Of a stretch of DNA of 64,000 nucleotides, positions 45,640 to 56,099 are shown in pieces. The stretch is from Adiantum capillus-veneris (taxonomy: Eukaryota > Streptophyta > Polypodiopsida > Polypodiales > Pteridaceae). The DNA is taken from contig CM043948.1 of assembly GCA_014529385.2 (NCBI GenBank), positions 23,552,451 to 23,616,450 on the forward strand. The letters run 5' to 3'. Under the pieces are notes generated by a model. The model ran no database searches, was not told where the DNA came from, and worked only from the letters and a program-made list of their open reading frames with translations. Made by a program: the position numbers and the translations under genes. Position 1 is the first letter of the stretch. Every line of letters begins with the position of its first letter.

Positions 45640-46865
45640 TCACTGCCCCCAAAACCCTAAAGGCCTCCTCGGAGGGCACTTGTAGTGACCGGGATGTCCT
45701 TCTCGCTGTTTGTCTTCTTCATGCTTTCTCTTTGCTTCCTCATTTCTCTTTGCTTCCTCCTCTACTTCTAGGTTGGCAATATGCTGCTCACTTTCTCTTC
45801 TTTCCCTCTCCAGCTTTTCTTTCTCTCTTTCTGCTTCTAGGTCAGCTTCCCGCTGTTTGCGATGAATTTCTTCCAGTCTTTTAGCCTCTATATCCATCTT
45901 TTGAATGTCAGGCAAACGTTCGACGACTGCATCAGAAAACTCATCTGAGCCTTTCTCAAACACATTATCAGCAACATATGCTTTCCGATCATCCGTTTGC
46001 AGCCAAAGAAAAAGCCAGGACTTCAAAGTTTCTATAAGGAACTTTTCGCTTTGCTCAGCACTCTGGTGCTCTAGACTGGGAGTAATAAGACAAGTTTGTG
46101 GTGGGTTCTGAAACACTTTGTAGAAGCTATTATCGATTATAAGTGTGTTTTGGGCGTTGTACCTCGGAGTGTGTTTCCAGAACAAGGATAAGTCTTTCAT
46201 AAATACAGGTTTTCTCTGGATCTTCCAGGATTGCTTTGTACAGTGCACTTGAGCAAAAAACCCAGTAATCTTTGGCACCTGCTCTTTAAAAACAGTATGG
46301 CAAATACTCATGACTTTACTATGGAGGCTTGTGCTCCATATAAACACATTAAAGAACTGCAGGCACCAGTCCAAAAAACAATGGTTGTCCTTGCGACAGA
46401 ACACCTGCTTATCAAATACACCGTATTTCAGCATTTCATTTGCATATGCCGGGGGCTTTTCACCAAAGCGAGGCTCTACCACTGCCACCAAAAGACCGTT
46501 CAGGTCCAGCACCAGAGCCCTTTTTTCATCACATAAACGCTTAGGCACCCATATTAGGTCTGGTAGAGGATACCATTGAGCAAAAATAACCGGCCGACTT
46601 GGGTGCACATAATTTAGGTGCTCAATAATACTACGGGCAAGCTGTGAATATCGTTCAAAGCGTTTTTCAATCTCCATTTTCTGTCTCCTTAACTGCCTGT
46701 CTTTGTGGACTCGCCATCTCCGTAATTTCTGCCATTACATGACTGTAGTTGCATCAGGCATGACGATTAATGCCCGTTTCTCTTCCTCTACAGGGAAACC
46801 GCGATACGAAATGAACAAGTCAAAAAAAAAAACCGCAAAAATTATAATGAACTATTACAATGAAC
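45640..46865 (-). pseudogene. FCP1/NIF-type HAD phosphatase-like protein in the DNA transposon
   Basis: Minus strand. The longest ORF is 46677-45640 (345 aa). The same frame continues upstream through one TAA (46735) to about 46,865 with EEEKRALIVMPDATTVM and WQKLRRWRVHKDRQLRRQK, so the first Met is not the true start. FCP1-like domain: KRALVLDLNGLLVAVVEP, CFLDWCLQFFNVFIWSTSLH, NTLIIDNSFYKVFQNPPQTC. The nucleophile region reads DLNG, where canonical FCP1/SCP enzymes have DLDET/DLDGT; plant relatives with DLNGLL exist as I recall. The first Asp is kept, the general-acid Asp is Asn. The C-terminal 90 residues are a charged coiled coil (EAEREKEKLERERRESEQ). Would dephosphorylate protein or be a binding pseudo-enzyme. 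Adjoins the RING gene, tail to tail with the transposase. Confidence 0.78.
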
Positions 46866-47599
46866 TGCTGCTCAGATTTATATTGCACAAAAATACATTT
46901 TCATTGGAAAACAAAATGCATGTCAGTTACAATACGCATTTGGGTTTCAAAATGGTCTAGCATATACAGTGAAGGGCACAACCGGGTAGGGAGCAATAAG
47001 TTTTAACACAATTTTTTGCAAGCTCTTGAGCGGGTGGCTTTCTTTTCACCTTTGGAGCTTTCAGCCTTGTTCGAACCACAGGCTGTGCTTGCAATGTCTT
47101 CGGGTACCTCTTCAAGGCCAACTTTTCTTTTCAGCTGAGCTTTACGCAAAAAAACCTCGAGAGGGCTGTTGTCACCAACTTCTTGCTCATCTTCTATGTT
47201 GTCATTCTTCAAAGTTTCCCCTGAGCCACTAGCCACTGTCTGCTGAGAAGCTTCTGCTTTGTCAGTTGCAGCAGGCATCGCTGGCACACGAGGAGCCATG
47301 ACAAAAAAATCATCTTCTGAGTTCCTGCTCACATCACCGCCTTCCTCCGTTGTTTTCATGCTTTCATTTGGCATCTGCTGGGAGCCCTCATCCACCCCTT
47401 CACTCCTTGCATCCAGCTCAACACCCTTCTCCGTCGAAGGGTTCTCACCTGTATCCAGCTCATCACTCTCCTCGATCGAAAGGTCCTCCATTACAACCTT
47501 TCCCTTGCCCTTCGTGTCATGCACACTGCCCACATCACGGAGGGACTGCCCACAGGCCTGCAACAAAAAACGTGGATTAAGACTCATATAAGCATGTCA

Positions 47600-48530
47600 T
47601 GTATGCTAGAAAATGTTTGATATGCTGTGACTATGTGTGCGGCTTGGCATACATTGGAATCCATTATGCTGACAAGCCCAGAATGCTAATTCGAATTGCT
47701 GAGTATGCTAACTAGTATATCCAATATGCTAGTTTGCATCTGGAGATGGTAGCTTACTTACTAGATTTTCCATTATGACAAACTTACTCTAGTCTGTACA
47801 CTGAGCACAAGTATGCTAATTAGCATACAAGATATGGTAATTAGCATATCCAGTCAACACACTCAGTATTCTAATTAACACTATGGGTATGCTAATAAGC
47901 ACACCCTGTACGCTAAAAGACAGTCCTTGTATGCTAGCTACTAGCAGTCCCAGTCTCCTAATTAGCATACCCAGTATGCTATTTAGTATTCCCAGTATGC
48001 TAATTAGCATACCCAATATGCTATTTAGCATATCCAGTATGCTAATTAGCATATCCAATATGCTAATCAACATACTCAGTATGTGTATCAGCATACCCAG
48101 TATGCTAATTAGCATATCCAGTATGCTAATAAGCATACCCAGTACGCTAATCAACATACCCAGTATGCTAATCATCATATACAGTTTGCTAGTTAGAATT
48201 TGGATATGGTAGTTAACTTACTAGATATGCTAATATGCCAAACTTACTCTAATCTGTACACTGAGTGCAGGGTATGCTAATTAGCATACAAGATATGCTA
48301 ATTAGCATATCCAATTAACACACTCAATATTCTCACTGGGTATGCTAATTAGCATATCCAGTATGCTAATTAGCCTACCCAGTATGCTAATTAGCATATC
48401 TTGTATGCTAATCAGCATACCCAGTATGCTAATTAGCATACAAGATATGCTAATTAGCATATCCAGTTAACACACTCAATATTCTAATTAACACACTGGG
48501 TATGCTAATTAGCACACCCTGTACAATCTT
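47600..48530. repeat. Palindromic array 2, in the RING-gene intron
   Basis: Repeated 16-bp perfect palindrome TATGCTAATTAGCATA joined by CCCAG/TCCAG, unit ~18-22 bp, with larger duplications (47,815-47,900 against 48,275-48,360 and 48,435-48,520). Differs from array 1 in the centre (AATT for AGTT). Confidence 0.93.
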
Positions 48531-50199
48531 ACCAGATGTTGGTGTGATTGGATGTCTTTGCCCTATGGGTTTCCAACACCATTCTTGTGGTATCCTTTGC
48601 TGGCAGGTCATAGCTCTACATTTTGTCGACAAGGAGCATGCAGCTGCAAAGCAGCGAAAGTGGTAGCTATGCCCACAGGGCATCTTGACCGTGGCATTGG
48701 TTCCCTTTACTTCAAGTGGCAAACTGCAGCCACTGCATGGGTTGATCATCGTCCCATCGCATACCCCTTCTATATTTTCTGTAAAAGTGCCCATAGCCAT
48801 ATTACACAGGGCAGTGGGAATGGAGGAGCCTTGTAGCATCTTGCTCATGTGCATTAGGAGCTGCAGTTGACCTTCACATGCATTCACTTTTGCTTCCATA
48901 ACCTCCACATTAATCTGCACACCAAAAAAAAGAGGAGCATGGTAAGTACATAGGTTTGTTGTGCACATATTCCAATCATACGGTGAAAGCATAAAAGTCA
49001 CGCACTTACACGCTGACAAGTTGAGTCAGCAACAAGAGTGTCCTCACTGTCAAGAAATGCCAAACCTTCCAATGTCTCTTTAAATGTCTCTATTTTTACT
49101 TTTACACTCTATTTCCCTCTTTGCATCCATGCTGTCACTCTATAGTAACCTCTGTAATTCATTTTCAGCGTCGTGAAGCTTTTGTCTCATAGCAAGCACA
49201 ATTGAGGTGACCCTAGCATTGCTTGCTTGGACAACCCTCGCAGCTTCAAACTTTGATTTTGCAGTTAGAAGATGTTCTTTAGCATCTTGCAGTTGTTTGC
49301 TGAGAATTTCAGAGGCAGCCTTTATGTGTTGCAAATTCTCAACGCCAAAAAATGACAGGCTTTGAGCCTGCTGGTGAGTGCTGTGGCGAGAGATCGGTGT
49401 CTCCTTGGTATCCTCCTTCATTTCAGCTTGCGCCTCCTCGATGTTTTGACATACATTGCGCATCCTCCACTTTTCGACATAGTCCTCGTAGTACCCTTTC
49501 TCTCGGAGGTCCTGCAAATGTTGGACAACGAATTTAGCCCAATTGAATTGCATGGTTGAGCTACTTGCAATTGCCGCCGGGCTGAATTCTTTTACAAACC
49601 CCTTGGCGAATGCAGAGTTGATCTCCATGTTTGTTGGGGGCTTCTGGTACACCTTGTAATGCAGCTGCATCACCTGGTCGAACATATCAGTACGCAAAGA
49701 ACTGCATTTAATGCGATAGTGACTACGATTCTTTGACTCTCTCAAAACACCGAACCACTACACATCACTGATCTGATCCCACCTCACTAGTTTGGGGTTG
49801 GCACCAGCCAGGGAGAGGCCATGAACATCATTGAACTCTTCTTCTGTAATACAAAACTTGCTCTGTACTGGGACTGTAAACTTTGGAGCTTTCCATCGGC
49901 CTGCACACCCCCAATGTCACAAGATTAGCAGATTTTTCTATTTGTTGGTAGGTAAAAAATAATGTAGCCAGGAGTGTGTTAACAGTAGGAAAGTGCAGTA
50001 TTGAGCACTTCCTTCCAATTTCAAGGTTCAAATCAAACACTAGTTTGTGCTTCTTGAGCCAGACTTCGACTTGAGCGATTGTATTTCAAGTGACTATTCA
50101 CAAGATGTCCTACTGCTAAAGCCGACATCAAAGGGACAACTCTCCAACCAAGATAGCACCAGCAAACTATCCTCGCAAATCATCGCAAATCATAATGAG

Positions 50200-50202
<3 letters not shown>

Positions 50203-50283
<81 letters not shown>
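50203..50283 (+). repeat. (GA)n microsatellite, ~81 bp
   Basis: About 40 GA units inside the 5' region (first intron) of the RING gene. Confidence 0.97.
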
Positions 50284-50286
<3 letters not shown>

Positions 50287-50654
50287 CTAAGTCAACCTCC
50301 CCTTTGTATGCAAGGTCTTTGCCATTGGGGATGTTGGGGAATCAGAGAGCTTCACCCTTTTTCGGGGCGGAGAAGAAGCAGCAGAAAGTTCAGCCCTCGA
50401 CTTTATTTTTGGTTCTCTCTTACATCTGGCCCCTGCGCCCCGCTTCTCTCCATGCATGTTGACTGCCCCACTCCGCTTCTCTCCATGCATTTTGACTACC
50501 CCACTCCCCTCAGAGTAACACTGCGTAAATGGTCATGAAAGTGGATTCAGGGTGGTCTCCCTATTTTGAAATATTTGATGGATTCCCACACGTTTGAAAA
50601 GTTACACTCTCATTATGATTACAAGATATGCTTGTTGCCACATGATAACTAGCA

Positions 50655-50687
50655 CAAAAAGCATGACAAGTTAACATGCTTACACCC
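50655..50687 (-). repeat. Right terminal inverted repeat of the DNA transposon
   Basis: Minus strand reads GGGTGTAAGCATGTTAACTT..., matching the left arm at 32 of 33 positions. Sub-terminal GTGCTAGTTATCAT again resembles array units. Confidence 0.93.
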
Positions 50688-51278
50688 ATTTGTGTATTAT
50701 CTTCATAAAAACCTTGTGCTTTGAGTAGCTTGATTGGAATCATCCACTATTGCACCTCTTTGTGTTGGGTAGCTTTGTTGAAGTCTGACTTCGGCACCCA
50801 TACTTGTCGTGTTGCTTGTTTGAAAGGTCTTTTCTTCTGCCTTTTGTTGTTGTTCTTTCTCTTGCGTGAGGTGTTAGTCTTCCATTGATTGCTCAAATTT
50901 TGCCTCGTAGAAGATTCTACTTGAGGTGAGTAACTCGATCTAGGCTCTTACTTTGGCCCAAACATTGGTGTTTCCTTGGAAATAGCCATGAGCAGTGATT
51001 GACTCATTTGATGTGACCCACCCAATGACCTTTGGTTGTTGAAGTTGAGCCCGTGCTTGTGATGTATTCAAGCTGGATCTCTGACTTTGATGTGCTCTTT
51101 GGATACCAACGCTTGGTTGATACTCTTTGGCTTCTTTTGGAGGCTTTGATGAGATGGAAACTTTGGTTGATAGACTTTTTGCTTTGGTTTCTATTGCATT
51201 GTTGATGGTGTGGCTCTTGATGTAGAGGCTTCGCAGGAAGTTTGATGGAGGCTCCTTGAAGGTAAATTCATCTTGCAA
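50688..51278 (-). pseudogene. Third ORF of element E, upstream part
   Basis: Minus strand. A module at 50,948-51,021: WVTSNESITAHGYFQGNTNV then WAKVRA. Then a basic stretch (RKRKNNNKRQKKRPFKQATR), QVWVPKSDFNKATQHKEVQ, TAG, and WMIPIKLLKAQGFYEDNTQ, where the transposon interrupts. The order basic stretch then W-P-K then AQG-[FY]-Y matches element G (3900-4062). Function unknown; possibly nucleic-acid binding given the basic stretch. Confidence 0.7.
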
Positions 51279-51735
51279 GGTTGATCTACTTTACTATTTA
51301 CCTTAGCTTTACCTTTTTCTACGATGCTTGGTTGCTCCTTTTTTGCATTGACTTGAGGTGCTTTTGGGGCTTTTGATGGTGTTTCTCTTTCAAGATTTTC
51401 CTTGTGGTTGAAAGAAGATGTTCCTCCAGTTTTTTTTCAAGACCAGACTCTCCTTGATATGATGGGAATTGATTATGTAGAATGTGTCCTTGAAATCCCC
51501 AATACTCAACTTGAGTATTGCTTTGGCCACTCCAAAGCTAGGAATCAGAATTTTTTTAACTTGTGTACATTGTTTCTTATAGCTCCTTGATTGGCGTATT
51601 TCCCATCATAATCCCCGTTTCATAAGTCATTAACTTCTTTTTTGCTTCAAGATCTATCACAGTCGAATGTGTGATTGTAAGTTTTGTTTCTTCGCATATG
51701 TTGAATTTGATCTTCGGAGCAGACAATCGATTCTT

Positions 51736-52302
51736 TCATTTTCGAGCCGGCTTCTTTGAAACAAGTTTTATTGATTCTTTAGGTATGTCAATGATGACAT
51801 ATTCTTGTGGTTGATCTTCTTCTTTTGTTTGCTTTTTGACATCATGCTCAATGATGTAGCTATCTGTCTCACCTTTCGTGCTTTCACACTCACAAACCTC
51901 ATTAGCTTCCTTCAACACCTTTATCGTAAATAAGGAAGTTACGTCATAGCCACTTGAAAGTTTGTCTTCAATATCATGTGGAGGATCCCATATAGAAATT
52001 TCATCCACAATTTGTTTGCAATTGATTACTAGTTTTGTTTTAGTAGCTTCAGAGAGGTTTTTAGTTTCTTGGACTGCCAACATTATTAGAAAGGGTCTTA
52101 TATCATAGCCATCTTTGTCGCAAAATTTGGTGTTGGTCACCCCATCTACGCAGACATCAAGAGTTGCCAATATTTGATCCCATCCAAAGGGTTCAAATAA
52201 CTCCTCTCGAAATGGTTTCTTGATGTAAGCTTCATCTTCTACTGAACACTCTAGGATGAAATCTACCTTTTTAAGACTCCCACATTTTGATGCCCGGCAC
52301 AT
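51736..52302 (-). CDS. Unidentified ORF of element E between protease and third ORF
   Basis: 188 codons without a stop. Acidic, with a WDQILATLDVCVDG segment, WDPPHDIEDKLSSGYDVTSL, and an EYVIIDIPKESIKL end. I do not recognise it. It follows the protease in the minus-strand direction with stops between. Could be the C-terminal part of a protease polyprotein. Confidence 0.5.
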   Translation of the reverse strand: MCRASKCGSLKKVDFILECSVEDEAYIKKPFREELFEPFGWDQILATLDVCVDGVTNTKFCDKDGYDIRPFLIMLAVQETKNLSEATKTKLVINCKQIVDEISIWDPPHDIEDKLSSGYDVTSLFTIKVLKEANEVCECESTKGETDSYIIEHDVKKQTKEEDQPQEYVIIDIPKESIKLVSKKPARK

Positions 52303-52309
52303 CTAAATA

Positions 52310-53034
52310 TGCGCTTTGCTTTGCAACCAAGCAAGTAGATCCTTTTCTTGTTTAGTTGTGGGGTTTAATTCTTCCCTCGGGGTTTGATTTACATCTCTAT
52401 AACTATTGTCTTTGACACTGATTTTTGTAGTGACCTCTTTGTGTCTTAAGTAGATATAGTCATAGCCCCAGTATTGTACCATTTTGAGCTAACGCATGAA
52501 TTGTCAACCCAGTATGATATCAAAGTTGCTGATCTTGTAAAAATTCATTATGGTGAAGGTGTGCTCATACGCAATGCCACACGAGGATACAATGATTTGT
52601 TCTAGCATTCCTATAGGTCTGTCCATGTATCCATCCGCTAATTGCAATTTCATTTGAGTTTTCCTAAGAGCAGGCTTTCCCAAATTTTTCCACATCCCCT
52701 TGGTTGCAATGGCAGTTCCCGACCCACTATCTAATATTGCAACCGTCTTTACTCCTTTGTACTCCACAGGTAAGGTTGTTTTTCCTTCTTCTCCCTCGTA
52801 GTAGTCTCCCACCTTATTTACTGGTATAGATTTTGTCTGTGGTTTCTTAGGCAAACTTTCATCCATGTTTTCATATGCGAGTTTGTCGTGTGAAGGGATT
52901 TTCAACCCCATTTTTTCCAAGTGTTTACCCATTTGGCTCCATAGATGCGGTCTAGTTTTCGGCAACTCTGAGAGAGAAAGTGTGCATTGTATTGAAGAAG
53001 ACAACCACTCATGCAAGCTCTTGGTGTCCGTCAT
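52310..53034 (-). pseudogene. pro: Retropepsin-like protease of element E
   Basis: Minus strand: PSHDKLAYENMDESLPKKPQ, then IPVNKVGDYYEGEEGKTTLP, VKTVAILDSGSGTAIATKG (active-site DSG), MKLQLADGYMDRPIGMLEQI and FYKISNFDIILG followed at 52,503 by a stop and a degenerate tail (QFMR). Colinear with element G protease (VPVNKLGQYFEGDE). DSG is canonical here. Confidence 0.82.
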
Positions 53035-53803
53035 TTTTGGTGTCTCTTTCCACTATGAAGCTACCACTCTAACCTTAGATTTTGTTTTGAGTTGTCCTAT
53101 GAAAAATGAAAAAGTCTATGGAGAGTGTGGTTTACTCTCTTCAGATGCGATAGACCCGACATCCCCATATAGAGATTGTATATCCCCTGCGAAAAATTTG
53201 TAATCCATGTTTATCTTAGGGATAGGTGTTGACTGTAAAGTAGCACTACCATCTTTTTGGTTTCTATCGATTCCAATAAGTATTGTGGCCACGGTTCTTC
53301 TACCTCTGGAATTGGAATCATTGCTTATGAGCCCACCCCATCTGTGGTATTGGCTACTTTCCTTGTATCTAAAGGTGCCTCAAATTTCAGCTCTTCCTGG
53401 TCTCTGTTTGCAACACCTTGGTTCTCCATTTCCTGCATTCTTTTGTGGATTAGCACCTCCGTTTTTGGAGCATCTAGAATATGTGGTTCTATAAGAGCTT
53501 GGACCACCTGGATGAGCTCCTTGCACATTTACAACCTCTCTTTTTCACACCCTGGATGAGGATACATTAGCCGTCTATGCTCTTGGGTTTGATTGGGTTT
53601 TAGCTTAGCTTCATAGGCTTGCAATATCACGTTAAGTGCTCATTCACTTTCTTGACCAAGACCAACAAACCACCTGAGTCAGTCTTTGGCTCTTCAGGTC
53701 CTTTGCTTTTTTCTTGTTATCTTGCTCTCATTTAAGCAGTTATTTTGTTTGGTTCAGTTCATTTTCCAAAGTTTTTTTCTCCTTCAACCTCTTCACTTTC
53801 ATT

Positions 53804-55612
53804 TTATCTTGTTTGGCTTTCCACGATTTTCTTCCAGTTCTCAGTGATATGTTTTTTATTTTTGTTTGAGGCAAAAATTTCTTGCTCAATGGGTGCGTTT
53901 TTGGTAGCTTCTTGAGGTTGAGCTTGACTCATCACCTTTAAAGGAATTGTGGGTTCTGTCTCAGAATCGCTTGGAAAAGGCATCACTCCTACAATGTTTA
54001 TTTTTTCTTTTCCCTTGTTGTCTAGATTCTTAGCACAATGTTGGATTAGATGGTCTCTCCCACATCCATCACAAAATCTAAAGATTTCTTTTCATTGACC
54101 CTTGTTTGGAAAACTTTGTGCCCAATGCTTACCTCCACATTCATAGCATGGACCTTCTTATTTCATAGTAGCTAGTGATCCACCCAATGGTTGTTCTTGC
54201 CCAGTAAGAATGTTCTTTGAACCATACTCCTGATTGGCTATGAACATGAGTGTATTCACATCCATGGAGTACTAATTTTTCATGGGTTGTGGCACATGCG
54301 TTGGCTAAATGTAGTTGACTACTACTCTATCATCATTTAAAAGAGGCATTTCTTGTCCTAGCACACGTTGCGGCTTAGATTGAGTGCGACACCATGGAGT
54401 GGGGTGATCATCTCCACAAGTATTACATCTCCTCAATTGAGGTTTTCGTACATTCAGGTTTTGTATGTAGACTTTGTTTATCCTTCTAATCACCTCTTTG
54501 ACCACTTGGTCAAAGCTCTACATTGTAGGAGTTTGAACATCTTGCTTTGTTGTGAATTTCTCTTCAGAGAAGAGGTACTACTAGTCATGCTTTCTACGTC
54601 GTATGTCACCTCTCCGTAGGCCTTGCAATTGTCAACTAGATATAGAGCTTCTCTAGTGATTTTCTCAAAAGTTGTGCATCCTTTCAAATGAAGGTCCTTT
54701 TTGAGAGTTTAGGTCACCAAGTCCTCTATGAAGAGAACTGATAATCTCTCATCTTGTGGTAATTCTCTCACATGACAACTCTCTATGTATTGTTTGAAGC
54801 GAAGCAAAGCATCCTTCACTCTCTCATTCTCTTTCTGTTTGAAAGCGTAGATCTGTGACACCGTGTTGTGCTTGATTCCCCTTTTTGATAACTCCTCTAC
54901 AAATTCATGTAAGAGTTGTGATATGTTCAAAAAGTCATCTATGTTCAGTGGGTGGAACCAAGTCAAGGTTGCTCCTTCCAATGTCAACCCAAATCCCTCA
55001 TATTGGGTATTCAACTCTCAAAACTTGTTTGAAGAGTGAGTCATGAGCATATGGATCCCCTGACCCATTGTATTTTTTTTGACACATTGGGCCACTTGAT
55101 ATGGTATTAATCATTGTGTTTCAGTCACCAATATAACCAATTTGTAGTCGTTTGGAAAGATGTCTCTCGCTCTCTCCTCTAGTCTTGGAGAAAATAATGA
55201 TGGAATCCTCTCTGATATATGCTTTGGAATCGTTTTTGGTTGAAAGTAAATCGATATCGGAGTACCCTTGTAGGTGTATCATTCTAAGTCAATTGGATTG
55301 AAAATTTGTACTTTCTTGCACACTTATATACCATCAAAACTTGCACTATATGGGCATCTTTATATGTGAATGCATAAAGATTCTTATGGGTGGTCAACTC
55401 TCTCGCATTGGGTTCTACACACTTGTAGAAGGTGTATGGATCTTCATTTGTGAATCTATATAAGCCTCATAAGAATAATCTGTTAAAATTTTCATGGTTT
55501 CATTTGTTTTGATGAATCTCACATTCGGTTTGCTGATGAAAGGATTCCTCTCCTCTAGGTATTCTCCCAATCCCAATGTTGAAGGCATTGCAACGTTTCT
55601 TGCATTTTTCAT
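53804..55612 (-). pseudogene. gag: Gag of element E
   Basis: Minus strand, several frames. N-terminal part near 55,600-55,415. Gag core 55,014-54,700: YEGFGLTLEGATLTWFHPLN, SQLLHEFVEELSKRGIKHNT, KENERVKDALLRFKQYIESC. Further on FEKITREALYLVDNCKAYGE and a zinc knuckle CNTCGDDHPTPWC at ~54,400 (C-x2-C-x4-H-x3-C). A Lys/Glu-rich linker reaches ~53,800. Contains stops. Confidence 0.78.
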
Positions 55613-56099
55613 GTCTCTGAGTGGAGTAGAAAACCCTGGTGGTGGATGATTTATTATGGTTAAGGCTCACTCAAGAGTCTAAAGATAGTCCTTGACAAGC
55701 CCACTTTGGCTTAGTGCAACTTATCCCTTTTTTCCCCTGATCAAGTCTCTCAAAAGTCGACCTTGTGACTCTTTGGTCTCTAGAAACTGGTTTTGGGTAC
55801 CCTAAAAGTGTGGAATTAGGAAACCTAGAAAAGTTCAAGTCTAAAACCAAAAATTTGGGTCCAAATTTAGGTGTTTTCTATTGCCCAAGCTTTCTTTTTG
55901 GCATACCTGACTCAATTTGGAGTTGTCTAACAAAAGTTCGAGCAATTTTAGTGAATTGTAGTTGAAACAACACTCAAAACAGTTTATAAAATAGGATACA
56001 AGAATTTTGGCTGGTATCTTGGTCTCCCAAAGGTATTTTTAGCTCAAACTTGAGATTTGAGATGTACTCAAGTATGTCTATAAGCTCATCAAGTCATAT

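Larger units (their letters stand above)
47003..50490 (-). pseudogene. RING-finger/coiled-coil gene of the DNA transposon
   Basis: Multi-exon, minus strand. Exon with start at 50490: MHGEKRSGA... PPRKRVKLSDSP, a basic nuclear-signal-like segment (to about 50,290). Possible exon near 50,080-49,990 (AQVEVWLKKHKLVFDLNLEI). Exon 49900-49010: ITEEEFNDVHGLSLAGANP, FNWAKFVVQHLQDLREKGYY, coiled coil to ENELQRLL; TAG at 49758 and 49140 and one frameshift. Intron 49009-48915 (GTAAGT..CAG). Exon 48914-48533: RING-like CSGC..CGHSYHFRC, with an atypical last Cys pair. Intron 48532-47558 (GTAAGA..CAG) holds palindrome array 2. Exon 47557-47003: acidic, Ser/Glu-rich, KKATRSRACKKLC end. Phase at the last intron does not match as read, so an indel or missed exon is likely. 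Role unknown; RING suggests ubiquitin ligase or DNA/protein binding. Confidence 0.7.
40812..50687. mobile_element. 9,876-bp DNA transposon with TIRs, 4-bp target duplication and three convergent gene units
   Basis: Ends are exact. Left arm 40812-40844 (GGGTATAAGCATGTTAACTT...) and right arm 50655-50687 are inverted copies over 33 bp with one mismatch (A/G at position 5). ATTT flanks both sides (40808-40811, 50688-50691). Deleting the element and one ATTT restores DNTQIWLP in the third ORF of E. Inside: a spliced transposase-like gene on + (41,294-45,347); an FCP1/NIF phosphatase-like gene (45,640-46,865) and a RING/coiled-coil gene (47,003-50,490) on -. Intronic palindrome arrays lie at 42.0-43.4 and 47.6-48.5 kb. 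TIR start GGG and 4-bp duplication are not CACTA, hAT, Mutator or Harbinger; TTAA-type is excluded. Sola-like is possible from memory of 4-bp duplications, unproven. Confidence 0.93.

Noticed and set aside
47816-48212. 120-aa minus and 109-aa plus ORFs rich in MLISI repeats
   Set aside because: Both are read-outs of palindromic array 2; the same palindrome gives similar peptides on both strands.
42010-48530. Palindromic arrays as CRISPR
   Set aside because: Eukaryotic context, no uniform spacers, repeats vary in unit and orientation and lie in introns.
41122-50283. Inverted (CT)n/(GA)n tracts as the ends of the DNA transposon
   Set aside because: Sequence beside the microsatellites does not match in inverted orientation; the true ends are at 40,812 and 50,687.
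50047-50538. 163-aa plus ORF with (RE)n
   Set aside because: Centre is a (GA)n translation; opposite strand carries the first exon of the RING gene.
40812-50687. piggyBac- or Kolobok-type element
   Set aside because: Target duplication is ATTT, not TTAA.
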